A stretch of DNA of 64,000 bases from Loxodes magnus (Eukaryota > Ciliophora > Karyorelictea > Loxodida > Loxodidae). The DNA lies in assembly GCA_946699065.1 (NCBI GenBank), contig CAMPDV010000529.1, forward strand, positions 124,001-188,000. The letters are read 5' to 3'. Every line of letters begins with the position of its first letter. The stretch's first letter is position 1. Positions 47,545 through 58,532 of this stretch are shown here, one piece after another. A program made the translations under genes and the position numbers. The notes beneath the pieces are model-generated. The model was not told the DNA's origin and did not search any database. It saw only the letters and a list, made by a program, of their open reading frames with translations.

Positions 47545-48170
47545 AATGTCCTTTTTTTTCTTGTTTTTCGGATATTAAAGATTAACAAATATTATGAAAC
47601 TTTTTAAGTCTATCAAATGTAGGTTTCATAAGAAATCCAAAACAGCCGTTCAACCTAGACTTTTGTTTATTTGAATTTCTTCCAAATTACTTGTACTTCA
47701 ATTCAGAATTGTTTAAAAATATTGGATATTAGGATCATAATTCAGGCTTTTTTGCTCTTGATGAAACCGATCTAAATTTGCTTGTTTTTTAAAAAATTAC
47801 TGTGTCATAAAAGAAATATAAAGCTAATCATAATTATATCAACTACATGGCTTGGACATATCTTCCATCTTCTTTGAGACTTATTTTCTTTTTGCCTCTT
47901 CAGTTAATTGAATTTATCAGAACCATTTCAAATACTTTAAAAAATCTTTGGTAAAGTAGTAAAATTACCAGAGCTTTATTTAAAGTATTACCTAATTTTC
48001 AAATTTGAATATTTAATTTCCAGCTTTATAGAAAGCGCAACAACAATGGTAAAATTTTCGACTGCTATAATTATGTTGCTATTCATCAGAACAGTTTACA
48101 AATAAATAATTCCCATCTAATTTGATTAAATAGTACTCCTACTTAAGCTTTTGCATATGTTATTATTTAT
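47545..48170 (+). CDS. Hypothetical coding region
   Basis: One + strand frame reads convincingly for about 200 codons: LSLSNVGFIRNPKQPFNLDF, LFEFLPNYLYFNSELFKN, HNSGFFALDETDLNLLVFQ, NYMAWTYLPSSLRLIFFL, LQLIEFIRTISNTLKNLWQ, KITRALFKVLPNFQIWIFNF, FDCYNYVAIHQNSLQINN. TAA/TAG are Gln and TGA is Trp (ILWNFL, QIWIF, LIWLN). It is aromatic-rich with no domain I recognise. A start codon in this frame is not obvious, so it may be a gene fragment next to the segmental duplication boundary (47487). Confidence 0.5.
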
Positions 48171-48637
48171 ATTATTTTAAAGATAAATATATAAAAGTCA
48201 TTATGACTTTAAAAATATAATAAAATTAAAAATTTTATTTATATTATTCAAAAATTATTAATAATATACTGCTAGCAATAGAATAGTGTTAATATATCTA
48301 ATTTTATTTTTAAATTAAATGTTTTTAATTATTTATTTTATTTCTTTTAGTTTTATATTTCCTTTATGCTCAATCTCAATTTTTTATCATTTTTTTACAT
48401 TTTATTTCATTCTATTAATTCTAATGCTTTAAAATTCCTTTATATGTTTTACTCTTATTATTTTTCTTTTAATCCAAAATAAAGATTTTTTGCTTTTACA
48501 TATATTTTATAATGGATAGAATTTTATTAAAATATTTTATTTTTTTATTTTTTTTAATTATTTTTGTTCATAATTTTATATATTTAATCAATTTGTTTAT
48601 TTATATTATATTTATTTTAATTATTTAAAATTTTATT
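48171..48637. other. AT-rich region, nothing recognised
   Basis: T-rich low-complexity sequence between the hypothetical region and the ORF1-M scrap. Confidence 0.5.
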
Positions 48638-48855
48638 TATGGCTACTTTCAGCAATTTCTCCAGCAGTGGTTTCTTTTAACATATGTAGCACCGTATTTT
48701 TCTCAGATAGAATTTAATCTATTTTGTTTCTTATTATTAGAATTACGATTCGATTGCCATTGGGATACTTGGTTACTAATCAAATTATTTTAGATTATTA
48801 CTTGTTATTATTCTTATTTTTCTTAAAGTTACTTTATTTGATATTCAAATTTAGA
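48638..48855 (-). repeat. Short internal fragment of ORF1-M
   Basis: About 210 bases are essentially identical to 25884-26093 (and 46175-46383), an internal piece of ORF1-M with neither end of the element. At one position that distinguishes the two copies (GCAGTGG versus GCAGTGC) it matches the 25.9 kb copy. Confidence 0.9.
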
Positions 48856-48889
48856 GTAATTTGGTTTTGAAAAAGGCTAAGCTAAATTG

Positions 48890-49480
48890 ATGATACTAAA
48901 TAGAAAGAATCAAGTAATGAAGATCAAGAAAATTTGAATATTTTAAATTAGTTAAACATAAGAAATGATAATATAAGAGGAATAAAGTCGAAGATTTATA
49001 TAAATGAATGCTTGAAAAAGATATATTATAGTGACTCAAGAAGTGCTTATAGATTCAATTAAAGATATGCTTTAAATAAAGGAATAATGTGCAGGAACTA
49101 AACTTAGTAAAGGAATGGCTTTATATATTAAAGAAGAATTGATATGGAGAGTTAAAGAGTATGAAGTAAATGGAATAAAATGAAATACTTGAAGGCTTCT
49201 AATTTGTATGAATCTTACTTAAAATGATAAATGTATATGCGCCTACAACACTTGAGGAATAATGAATCCGTTTTTATGAAAGCCTAATTGAAATAGAAGC
49301 AATTTAAGTTTATAAATATAGTATGAGATTTAATGCACATATACATAATTTCTACTAAATAAACTAAATCCAGTAGGATAATAGCTATTAGAATTAATTA
49401 AAACTATGATGCAATAATTCAGCATAATATCCAACCTAGATTATTACAAAATAAAGTTTAAAACTATAAGCTGATAACTT
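48890..49480 (+). pseudogene. LINE endonuclease N-terminal fragment (third LINE)
   Basis: The + strand reads RNDNIRGIKSKIYINECLKK (the start of an APE domain like GTANVRGIK of LINE B). It continues LQEVLIDSIKDML, GTKLSKGMALYIKEELIWRV, then MINVYAPTTLEEQ and MRFNAHIHNF (a damaged GDFNAHI box). Frame changes between blocks. No RT follows: AT-rich sequence (49500-49740) comes next. A decayed fragment of a LINE B-like element in the opposite orientation to LINE B. Confidence 0.68.
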
Positions 49481-49741
49481 AGTAAATATATTATAAATTA
49501 TTAATAAAATGCATAATATTTAAATTTTTCCTTTAAATTATCTAAATTAGTCTTTATTAGTAACTAAAAACTATAAAATAATATACTAAATACGCTATTT
49601 ATTACCATTATTCAAACAGAATATAATAGTAAATACTATAATATATTACTATCAATATTTTACTCCAATATAATTCAATTAATATCAAAATATCATTCAC
49701 AATTCATTTACATTTACCTATCTAATCCATTTTTCAAATTA

Positions 49742-50525
49742 ATGACACAAGGTCTCAAGAAGGGTTTTTTTTCAGCTCCATAGAAAAAGGTAAGAAAACC
49801 AGAGACTTCTAATTCTTCTTCTTTAATAACATAATAATTTTCTTAGGCTCTTTAACCCCCAAAATTTGAAAAATAAAGATATTAATTGAATAAGAAATTA
49901 AATCAACAGAAACTGACTAAAGCAAGCGAGACTTTTTACTCCCATAGCCACGATCAAGCAACTACATGAAAAATGGTAACTAAAAAATAATGTAGAAATA
50001 GAAAAATGATGAATAGCTAATAATAGAATAACTTATGAAATATATCCGTAACCTATAAGAAGAAGTTTAAATATTAAAGAAAGAAAACCAAAAATTATTA
50101 TAGAAAAGTTAAAACAATGAAGAAAGATTAATGAAACAGGAAATCGAAGTGAAACTTCTGGGAAAAAAAAGAATTTAGCCTTAAACCTTAGCTGAAAATA
50201 AACTGGAACTAGAATAAACAAAACCCTTAGAGATAACTCCTCCCAGAAGGATCGCCAAGCTGTGCTACCTGTGCAAATCAAGATTTCAGACATACAAGAG
50301 ATATAAGAGACAAGATATATTTGGATAAACAGAGAAGAAACAGTGAAGAGATTTGGAGAGAACTGTCAAGAATTTTTGTAGACAAGGATGGAAGAATATT
50401 TAGAAGAAGCTTTTTTCAAGAGTGCCCTAACCTCAAAAAAACTGGGAGTCCCGAACTTTTATTTTAAACCTCAAGGAACGAACTCTGGAGGTATGTATTG
50501 GAGGGGTTTAATCCCCCGGAGATAC
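49742..50525 (+). pseudogene. ORF1 element copy: coiled coil, damaged zinc knuckle, hairpin and ATT tail
   Basis: ATG 49742 starts MTQGLKKGFFSAPQKKVRKP, sharing the G-x-K-x-G-F start with the copy at 52935 (MEGFKTGFYTTSKKLKRKPE). After a frame change near 49970 the coiled coil is clear (RNLQEEVQILKKENQKLLQ, EERLMKQEIEV). Then come a Pro-rich PLEITPPRRIAK and a half knuckle CYLCKSRFQTYKRYKR with no matching His/Cys pair. The C-terminal region is GC-richer. A hairpin GGGGTTTAATCCCC (about 50503-50516) is followed by ATTATTATTATT (about 50543-50556), the element's 3' end. Inactive copy of the same family as 52935. Confidence 0.7.
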
Positions 50526-50559
50526 GAACACTTTAATTTAGTATATTATTATTATTAAA

Positions 50560-52921
50560 AATAGTAGATATTATGATCTTAATTTAAACTTAATTAGTCT
50601 GCTTTTAAGACTATTCTTAGGAGTTTAAGTTGTAATTAATATCTTAATTTATATTTTAATTCTGTTTTGTTTAGAGATAAAATATTTTCATTTAAAAATT
50701 CAAAAAGATTATTAAAAAAATAATATCCATTTCAAAATAAAACAAAAAAATGCTCAGATACTAAAATATAAAGAAGGAAATAAATCAGTATGTTATAAAA
50801 ATAAATAAAAAATTAACCATTCATATTTAAATAAAAGCAATAACTAAAGTGCCTAAAATATATTTAATTTAATAATTTAAATATTGTTATTCTAAAAATC
50901 TAATTAATAATTGAAAATATTGCTATTTATTTTTAGTTATCTTTATTTATTTTAATATATTTTTCTAATAATTAATCTCATGCTAATATTGTATCATTAA
51001 CATTAAAAAATTAAATAATCTAGAAAAAAGCATTATAATTAAATTTAGTCTAAATTTATGCTTATTGTATTTAAAATAGAACTATAAAAAGAATAGTGAT
51101 TAAAATATATATAATAAAAGTTTTTTATTAATAAATGATACATATTGTAATCAATATGCTATTAATAATTATTTATTTTATTTACATTTTTTATATATTT
51201 TTAGTTGCTATATTTTAATATTTAGTTTTTGTATTAACTCTTTACTGTAAAAGTATTTCTTTATTTTAAAATATAAGTACTTTATCAATGCTATGCATTA
51301 AAATATATAAAAAAACCCTGAAATTTAAGCCTTTAATTATAACCTAATTGATCAATCTTAAGTCTCAGTTAACTAGCAAGAATCAAAAATTCAAAAAGAT
51401 AAATCTACTCCTCTTAAGGATTGAGAAATCCTAATTTCATAGCAAACTAAGAAAGCTTGAGAAACTTTATGAGTAAAACATTATTCAGTTTTATTACTTA
51501 ATTGAGAAAATTAATACAGAAAAATATATCCTGAAGGCGAAAAAATAAAATCTTCAGCATATTTTGTAAGATAAAAAAAGGAAAATCAAGGCTTGGTAAG
51601 CTAAATTTAATTTTAAGAATAAATTTAACCTCCAAATTTGAATTAATAGTAAAAAAATAGCATAAAATACATAGAAAATTAAAGAAGAATTTAAATTATC
51701 AATAAAAAACTACCCTCAAACAGATAATTGTTTAAATTGAAAAAAAATTTAAATAAAATAAAAAATTTACTTCAAGACTACGAATTTATTTAGAGAAGCT
51801 GTAGAAGTATTCATCAATTATTATCATTAAATGTAAAAAAAACTTAAAACTAAATTTATTGATTAAAGAAGAGCTTAGTATGGATTAAAGTAATTCAGCT
51901 ACTAAAAGTTTGCCTATAATAATTCAGTCAAAATATTAATATGTAATTAACATTTGCTATCCATTTATTATATCTAAATTGCTATTTTAAATATTTTTTA
52001 AACATAAAAATACTTAAATATTTAGTCGTTTCTCTTCATAATATTCTTATAGTCTTGTAATTTAAGCTTTCTACATCTATTCTCAACACTAAAATATTTG
52101 ATAAATCTAGAATAAAAGAATAAGCAAATCTATCTTGAGTTATAAATGCTGATAAATTATAATAATATGTTTAAATTCTATTTATTATCATTATTCATTC
52201 TTACTTTTATAAATTTTTCTGCAATATTCTATTTTAATTCAATTTCCCATTTCTCCTACCATAATAATAGATTCTAATAACACTAACGGAAAACAAAGAA
52301 CTTCAAGAAGAATGAAATAATACTAGCTCCATGTATCATTCTTTAAATTATAATTTTATATATCATTTATAACTTATTTTAATTTACTCCTCTATATGAT
52401 TATATATTTTCTTCTCTTTTATCTGCTACTAATTTCTAAAGTATTATTTAAAAAGGAAATTAATTCTTATACTAAATTTTGGAATTTAGACATTTATTTT
52501 AGCTTCTTTAATTTATTCTGTTTCTATATTAAGCAATAAATGTCTTTAATATTGACTATTAGCTAATTATTTATTATTACTAAGTAATTTTATTTTGCTG
52601 TTGTTAAATGAATATAAGCAGCGTTAGCATAGTATCTTCACTTGGATTTTAATTATTATATTAATAAGTTATAGTTTATAAAAGCTTTAGATTATTTTAA
52701 TTTAAGTAATTTAAAGTTTAAGAATATAATTTTAAATTAGTTTAGTTTATCATTTAATATACATAATATTTAAATACTTAATTACCTAATTATTAATATA
52801 TTCAATTCACTTATTTAAAATTACTAGTTCCAGTATTAACATCAATATCATATATTTTCAGCTATTAAACCACTATTTTAATTACAACTTTATTAGATTT
52901 ATTAATTAACTAAAAGTAAAT
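50560..52921. other. Very AT-rich intergenic region
   Basis: About 2.3 kb with no gene or repeat recognised. A faint Lys/Asn/Gln-rich reading at about 51350-51900 on the + strand has no domain and is not called. Confidence 0.55.
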
Positions 52922-53860
52922 TAATCATTAAAAAATGGAAGGATTCAAAACAGGTTTCTACACCACCTCCAAAAAGTTGAAGAGGAAACCTGAATCCAAT
53001 CTTGGGTAGTCTTCTTACCCTTAGCCCTAACCTTTTTCTTAATTCTAACAACCTGAAGAGGAACAGAAACAAACTCAGAAGACAACACAGGAGATAACTC
53101 CAACCTCAGAAGAGAAGCCCAGAAAGCAGATGAAGTCTGCTCTGCACCAGGAGGTCTCAAAGTCAAATCCTTCTGGCCAGATGAGCATGGAACAGCTCAT
53201 CAAAGTGGTACTAAACCTCCAGGAAGAGGTTAGGAAGCTGAGAAAGGACAATGAGAAACTGATGGAAAAACTCAACCTAGCGGAAGGAATAGAATCCAGA
53301 CTTATGTCCTAAGAAAGAGAACTAAGCGCTTTCTGAAACATATCTTAAGACCAGAGTAGCTAATCCTAAAATTAGCTTCAGAAACAATCTGATTTGAGTA
53401 TTAGACTGGAAATACTAGAAAATAAATTAGATGAACAAAGGGGAGATCCAATGATGATTGAAGAGACCAATAGGAAGACTAAGCTTATAAACTCCAAAAA
53501 GTAGTGAAGAAATGTTACTACTGCAATTCGACAGAACACTTATGAAGACGCTGCAAGGAATTCCATAATTTCAAGACGTAGTACTGGAATAAATAAAGAA
53601 CCATACAAGCACAGTAGAGGAAGAAAAAAAAATGTAGTAGAGACAAATAAGAGAAATATTATACTTAAATGATTAAGGATACATTTAAAAGAGAAAATTT
53701 AATTAGAAATAAGGCTAGATCCGGAAATGACAGGAGTAATGGGAGGAGAGAGGAGTAGGGACATCTAAAACTTTATTTTTAACACTGGAGCAATCTGGTG
53801 TCCAGCATGAAGAGGTAAAAATCCTCGAAAATTGCTAAACTTAATTTATCCTATTATTAT
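52922..53860 (+). mobile_element. ORF1-only element with probable 11-bp TSD
   Basis: The element is flanked by TAAAAGTAAAT at 52911-52921 and 53861-53871. It contains the ORF1 gene starting at 52935, a hairpin CTGGA ... TCCAG (53785-53805) and a short ATTATTATT tail at the 3' end. It is distinctly GC-richer than its surroundings. Same plan as 26971-27798: no endonuclease or RT, hairpin, ATT tail, TSD. The TSD is AT-rich and short, so somewhat less secure. Confidence 0.7.
52935..53810 (+). CDS. gag-like ORF1 protein: coiled coil and CCHC knuckle (frames differ)
   Basis: ATG 52935 starts MEGFKTGFYTTSKKLKRKPE. A Gln/Pro/Glu-rich region follows, then a coiled coil (QLIKVVLNLQEEVRKLRKDN, EKLMEKLNLAEGIESRLMSQ) and ELSAFWNISQDQ with TGA as Trp. 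A canonical knuckle CYYCNSTEHLWRRC (C-x2-C-x4-H-x4-C) lies at 53513-53554, with TGA as the Trp. It is in a different frame (frame 2) from the coiled coil (frame 0), so a one-base indel near 53430-53470 or a frameshift is needed. In frame 0 the ORF would reach TGA 53808-53810. Related to the copies at 49742, 15085 and probably 62345. Confidence 0.72.
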
Positions 53861-53871
53861 TAAAAGTAAAT

Positions 53872-54390
53872 ATATTTTTAATTTCTTTCATTATATCATA
53901 GTAAATTTTTTGAAACAATCAAATATTAAAATAATTTTATCTTTTAAAATAAAAAATTTTGATTTATCTACAATGCATCATAAATAATAAAAAATTGGTT
54001 ATTAATACTAATAAATTATTTTATTTTAAATAAGTATAAGAAATATCTCTTCATAGCAAAAAGTAGTTAAAATTAAACTGGAATATGAAATAAAATTTTA
54101 TTTATAGTAAAAAGTTTTTAGATATAAATTAAATTGTATTTATGATTAATTAGTTTGATCAAAATAATTATAAATTTAAATACTTAGGTTTGAAAAATAA
54201 ATTAATATGAAAGTAAAATTTTTATTTTTTATATTAAACAAGGATATTTGTTATTATAGTTTGAAATTAAAAATTATATCTAAGGTAAAATTTGAAGCTA
54301 TTTTAATAATTTTAAAAATATTTATAATTAATAAAATATATATTTTTATTATATTTCATATTCAAATATTAAAAATTTTACTTTGAAAAA
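53872..54390. other. AT-rich spacer
   Basis: About 500 bases of A/T-rich sequence between two retroelements. Nothing recognised. Confidence 0.6.
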
Positions 54391-55510
54391 AATTTAAACT
54401 ACTAAACTAAACTAAAATAGTCTGGTGACATCTTTAATTGTTAGAATTACTTCCTTCAATTAAAGATGCTTTAGAATTATTAATAAGTTTTTCATCTCCC
54501 GCTTTCATCTTCATCTTTTATTTCAGCTTGATCATCTTAGTTATCAATTTTTTACTTCTATTCTTCCACTTATTCTTTTAGCTCTTCTTATTATTCCTTT
54601 TCTTCCTCGTTCTCTTCACTATTTTCTTGATTTTTTACTTCCTATTCCTTAAATTCAGGACTTTCCAATCATTCTTCTTCCATTTCGAATAATTCTAATC
54701 TCCTTTTGAGCAGCATCCTGTGGAAAATTTTTATTTGTAAATCTATGTATTCTATCTTGTTTTTTGGGAATTAGTTGATATAATTTTAATCATAGGTTAT
54801 TAATCTTCCTATATCGCCTTATTCAATCTTTGTTATTAGTCATTCTCTTATATCTATGTAACAATTGCAATCCATAATATGTTGGAACTTGTCCAATTCT
54901 CCACAGATGCAATGAGGATTCTCGATAAGATAATGTCTATCTTGAAGATCTTTCCGAAAGTTGTAGCTTTAAGTTCTGAGTTTGTATATACTGATTATTT
55001 CTTTCTATATTATTTATTTAGTTTCGGATAAGTAATTTCTGGGAATTATCGTTAGTTACAAAATTATTCTATAAAAATCTTTGCAGTTGGCATACATTTA
55101 AGTCTTTACTAAGTTATTTATAGAATTTTTGTTGAATCTAGTTTTTTACATATTTCGTAAAGGTAATTAAGCTACTATTATGTTCCTAATTATTAAAGTA
55201 AATTTTGTAGTATTCAGATAATCTTGTTAATTAGTCTCTATATTAATATCCTTCCTATCAATTATTCATAAAGAGAGTCCCTAATGTTGATTATGGAAGG
55301 TTAATACTTTCTTATCGTATTTTATAAAAAAATCTAAAAAATCTCAAAGCCGTAATATCTTTAAATGGTATTCAGTTAAGATCTATATAAAAGGACTCAT
55401 TAAAAGTGTTTTCAGGTGCTTAGAAGGCTTTCCTTGCTATTAATCTCATACTTTTGTCAATTTTATTTAGTGTTCCAGTAGCTCCATTTTAGACTACTCA
55501 AGGTATTAAT
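54391..55510 (-). mobile_element. LINE A 3' fragment, inverted copy of about 3013-4122
   Basis: The reverse complement matches LINE A from about 3013 to its 3' end at very high identity. That includes the C-terminal Cys/His motif, the acidic tail and the TGA stop (near 54496-54498). 5'-truncated just after the RT core. It joins ORF1-C copy 3 directly at about 55510. The close match to the 1-4.1 kb copy suggests recent activity of this LINE family. Confidence 0.9.
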
Positions 55511-55515
55511 GTGAA

Positions 55516-56390
55516 AAAAATTTAAAGTTAAAAGTTAAAAAGCTTTATTAAAGCCTTAGTAGTCAGCCATCTGATTTATTCTATCAGTTTGTCTCCATTA
55601 GTTTGTCTTGAATTCCTACTAGGCTTAGTAAGGCGGTGTAGCACTTCATTAGTGCACCATCCTTTAATATTCGGAATAGTTTTGATCTTGCACTTAGCGT
55701 TCCTAATTATTTCTCCAAGGATTAAGATTTGAATTAAAGAATTTTTTTCTATAAATTTTTCCACTTTATGTTGGATATATCCTAAATAGTTTTCTAAAAA
55801 TATCTTATTTATTCTTTCTTTAAATTTCGCTTAGTTAGTAACAGTATTTTCATTGGTGTTATTTATTGCACACGTAGCATTTTATTCTTCTTTTAAACTA
55901 TTATTCCTACTTATTTAATTTAAATTTACTACTTATTTTAATTTTAAATAAACGTTTACTATTTATTTTAATTTGAGGCTTCATTTTCTATTTCCATAGG
56001 ATCTGATTAATTTTGTTAAAACGAAAATGGCTTTAACTTAATTTATTATTAAAGGATTCTTAGTTCCAGTTTGTTTTCTATTTTTTATGCTGATTAATAT
56101 TGTTTCTCCAGTTAAGACGTTATTAGTTTTTCTAATTTTTCTACTTTATCAGTGAGGTATCTATTTTTGAACATAAACTCTTTAATGATATAGATAATAT
56201 TTCTATTTGAGTTTGTGACGGAAGTTTTTTTAATTCTGGATTTCCAAGTGGTTAATGTTCATCATATCAATCATATTTCTCACTTTCACTCATTGTAATT
56301 ATTTCGCTTTTTTTATTTTTTAGAGAATTTTCCTGTTTAAATATTTTGTTCGCTGATCTGTTATTTCTTAGAAGCCATTTTATTAATATA
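55516..56390 (-). pseudogene. Retroelement ORF1-C copy 3
   Basis: ATG 56293 on the - strand starts like the copies at 24532 and 44838 (MSESEKYDWYDEH). The C-terminal part has a cleaner frame (KVEKFIEKNSLIQILILGE, NAKCKIKTIPNIKGWCTNE, VLHRLTKPSRNSRQTNGDK). Internal differences include a deletion near 56050 and changes near 55930. At its 3' end the TTAACTTTTAACTTT repeats pass straight into the truncated LINE A piece without an ATT tail. Confidence 0.6.
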
Positions 56391-56733
56391 ATAAAATATA
56401 GTGATAGTGTTAATATTTAAGTTCTAGATTATTAATAAGATACTTTAAACTAGATATCATATAATATACTTTTAAGTAACTTACTTTAGAATACTTATTT
56501 TACTATTTTATTTCTATAATTTATCATTTCCCTGCATATAGTCAAATAAAATATATCTTAACTAACTAAATCATAATAAGTTCCTATGTTTTTCATTACT
56601 AAATTGAAAAAGCTTTTATTAATAATTTAAGTTCTTATTAATCTAAAGAAAGGAGATTTATAAGAACAGTTAACTAATTAAAATCCTAATCAATGTAATC
56701 TTCTTAACATTACAGCACCTTATAGCATTCTTT

Positions 56734-58400
56734 ATGTATGTGGAATTAATTAATCATTTTTCGTCTCATATTTATCTTTTATCTCTCAGCAGAAATAATA
56801 AAGTCGTCTCTAACATCATTGGCTCTACTTCATTCATCTCACTTGAAATATCACATTTAACATTCTTAGTTCTATGTTGGAATTACTCAATTAAGCAGAT
56901 AGATAAATTATATGCTAGCTTAAAATATTTAGGTAAAATAATCTTAAAATTGAAGTTTAGCTAGCATGATTAGTACAAGTAATTGTTTCGCATTTTAAGA
57001 TATTAGTAACAGTAAATTAAAAACCTAAGAATGATACTATTTGGAGCCTTAAATGTATTCTTTTATATAATAATAAGAAAAGAATAAAAAATGTAAGCAG
57101 ATCTGTTCTGAAATTATATAAAAAAGATAGGTAACGAAAATGCTTGTAGAGTGATATTAATATACTTAATTAAGAGAAGTTAGGTGAGAATCACCTGATC
57201 TGTAATTTTTCCACTTAATTGAAGAAAGAATTTACAAAATGACAAGTTAAGTGTATGTATTCTAACATCTGATTAAATAGATAAACTCAGTTTCAAAAAG
57301 CCTTTTACAATACAACTTTTCTAAAACTTAAAATAAATTATAATGATAGTTTCAGTTTAATAATCAATAATACTTACGATATTAAAACAATCTTAATAGC
57401 ATCATTAAAAGTTAAAGAAGTAGAAAATCATAAAATAAACTTAGTGAATTTAAATAGCTGACTATTACAGAATTGATTATCATATAAATACTTAGGTATA
57501 TTTATAATTATTTATATGCTAAAACTTTAGAATATTTCCTAACTTATTCAGAAGTATTATGCTAAATTAATTAGTCAAATAAACATCATTAATATCTATA
57601 AATTATGTAAATAATTAAAAGATATCCTTATAGGGATATAAATAGATGACTAAGCAATACTAGCTGTATAATAATAAAATTATTTAGTTTTAGTTAATTA
57701 TTATAAATATTAGCTATTATAAGCCTTAATTTAGTTATAGTCTATAATTACCATCATTATAATTAATCTATTCCAGTATTAAGTAAAGCTAATTACTTTT
57801 CATTTTTTTAAGCTAAATAAATAAATTAAGATTACCTACTTAGTCTTTTATTTAAAAGGTTTCAATAGGATAGTTACTTAGTAGATTGTAATTTAAAGAT
57901 TAAGGAATTTAAGTTTGGTTTATCAGATGAAATATCTATTTAAATAGTAAGCTACTATATTTATTGTATATTAGCAGGAAAGAGAATAATGAAGCATTAT
58001 TAAAGTACAAGTTTATAAGGAAGGCTACTTTTATAATAAATGAAATTACTAAAGCCTCTTAAAAACAAATAAATAGTAAAAATATTTGATTGATAAGTAA
58101 ACTAAAGATATAACTATACTAAATTATTAATATTAGTCATAAATTAAAGGAATAGCTTAAAAAGTAGGGTAAAGGGTAAAGGGGAATAAAGAAATAATAA
58201 TTAAAGAAACAATAAAATAGTTACATATACTAAATAGCTAATAGTTATAATTGTATAAATAAGCAAATATTTGATTATTAGTAACTATCTACTAGCAACA
58301 GTAAACTCTTTATTACTTCTATTATAAATAATACTAATTATACATTAAAAGCAATAATACATTAATAAAAATTAAAGGTCTATAAGTACAAATAAAGAAG
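56734..58400 (+). pseudogene. Possible decayed coding sequence, weak LINE-like signals
   Basis: The + strand from ATG 56734 reads MYVELINHFSSHIYLLSLSR, TFLVLCWNYSIKQIDKLYAS and later MILFGALNVFFYIIIRKE, LFWNYIKKIG and WRKNLQNDKLSVCILTSDQ. Around 57430-57500 another frame gives LQNWLSYKYLGIFI, reminiscent of the YLGI box just after LINE RT motifs. From 57600 on the sequence is Gln/Ile/Lys-rich noise. It may be an old LINE or a degenerate host gene. I cannot support a family. Confidence 0.25.
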
Positions 58401-58532
58401 CTAAAGAGTAAAGTAAACAAACAAAAAGTAGAATAAAGGTATTAATTACTTAGAATAAAAAACTAATATAAGCATTATATTAGCAACTACTAAACTTAAA
58501 TTAATATTTATTATTAGTTATCATTATATAAA

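Noticed and set aside
50033-50293. - strand 86-codon frame rich in Phe/Leu
   Set aside because: Antisense shadow of the ORF1 coiled coil at 49742-50525.
52945-53312. Standard-code frames on both strands at 52945-53312
   Set aside because: The + strand frame 53130-53312 is part of the real ORF1 coiled coil. The - strand frames are its antisense shadows, rich in Ser/Phe as expected from antisense of Lys/Glu codons.
56734-56964. 76-codon + strand standard frame as an independent small gene
   Set aside because: It stays open only because it lacks TAA/TAG/TGA by chance. With the real code the frame continues far beyond and no domain is visible, so it is listed only as a weak decayed region.
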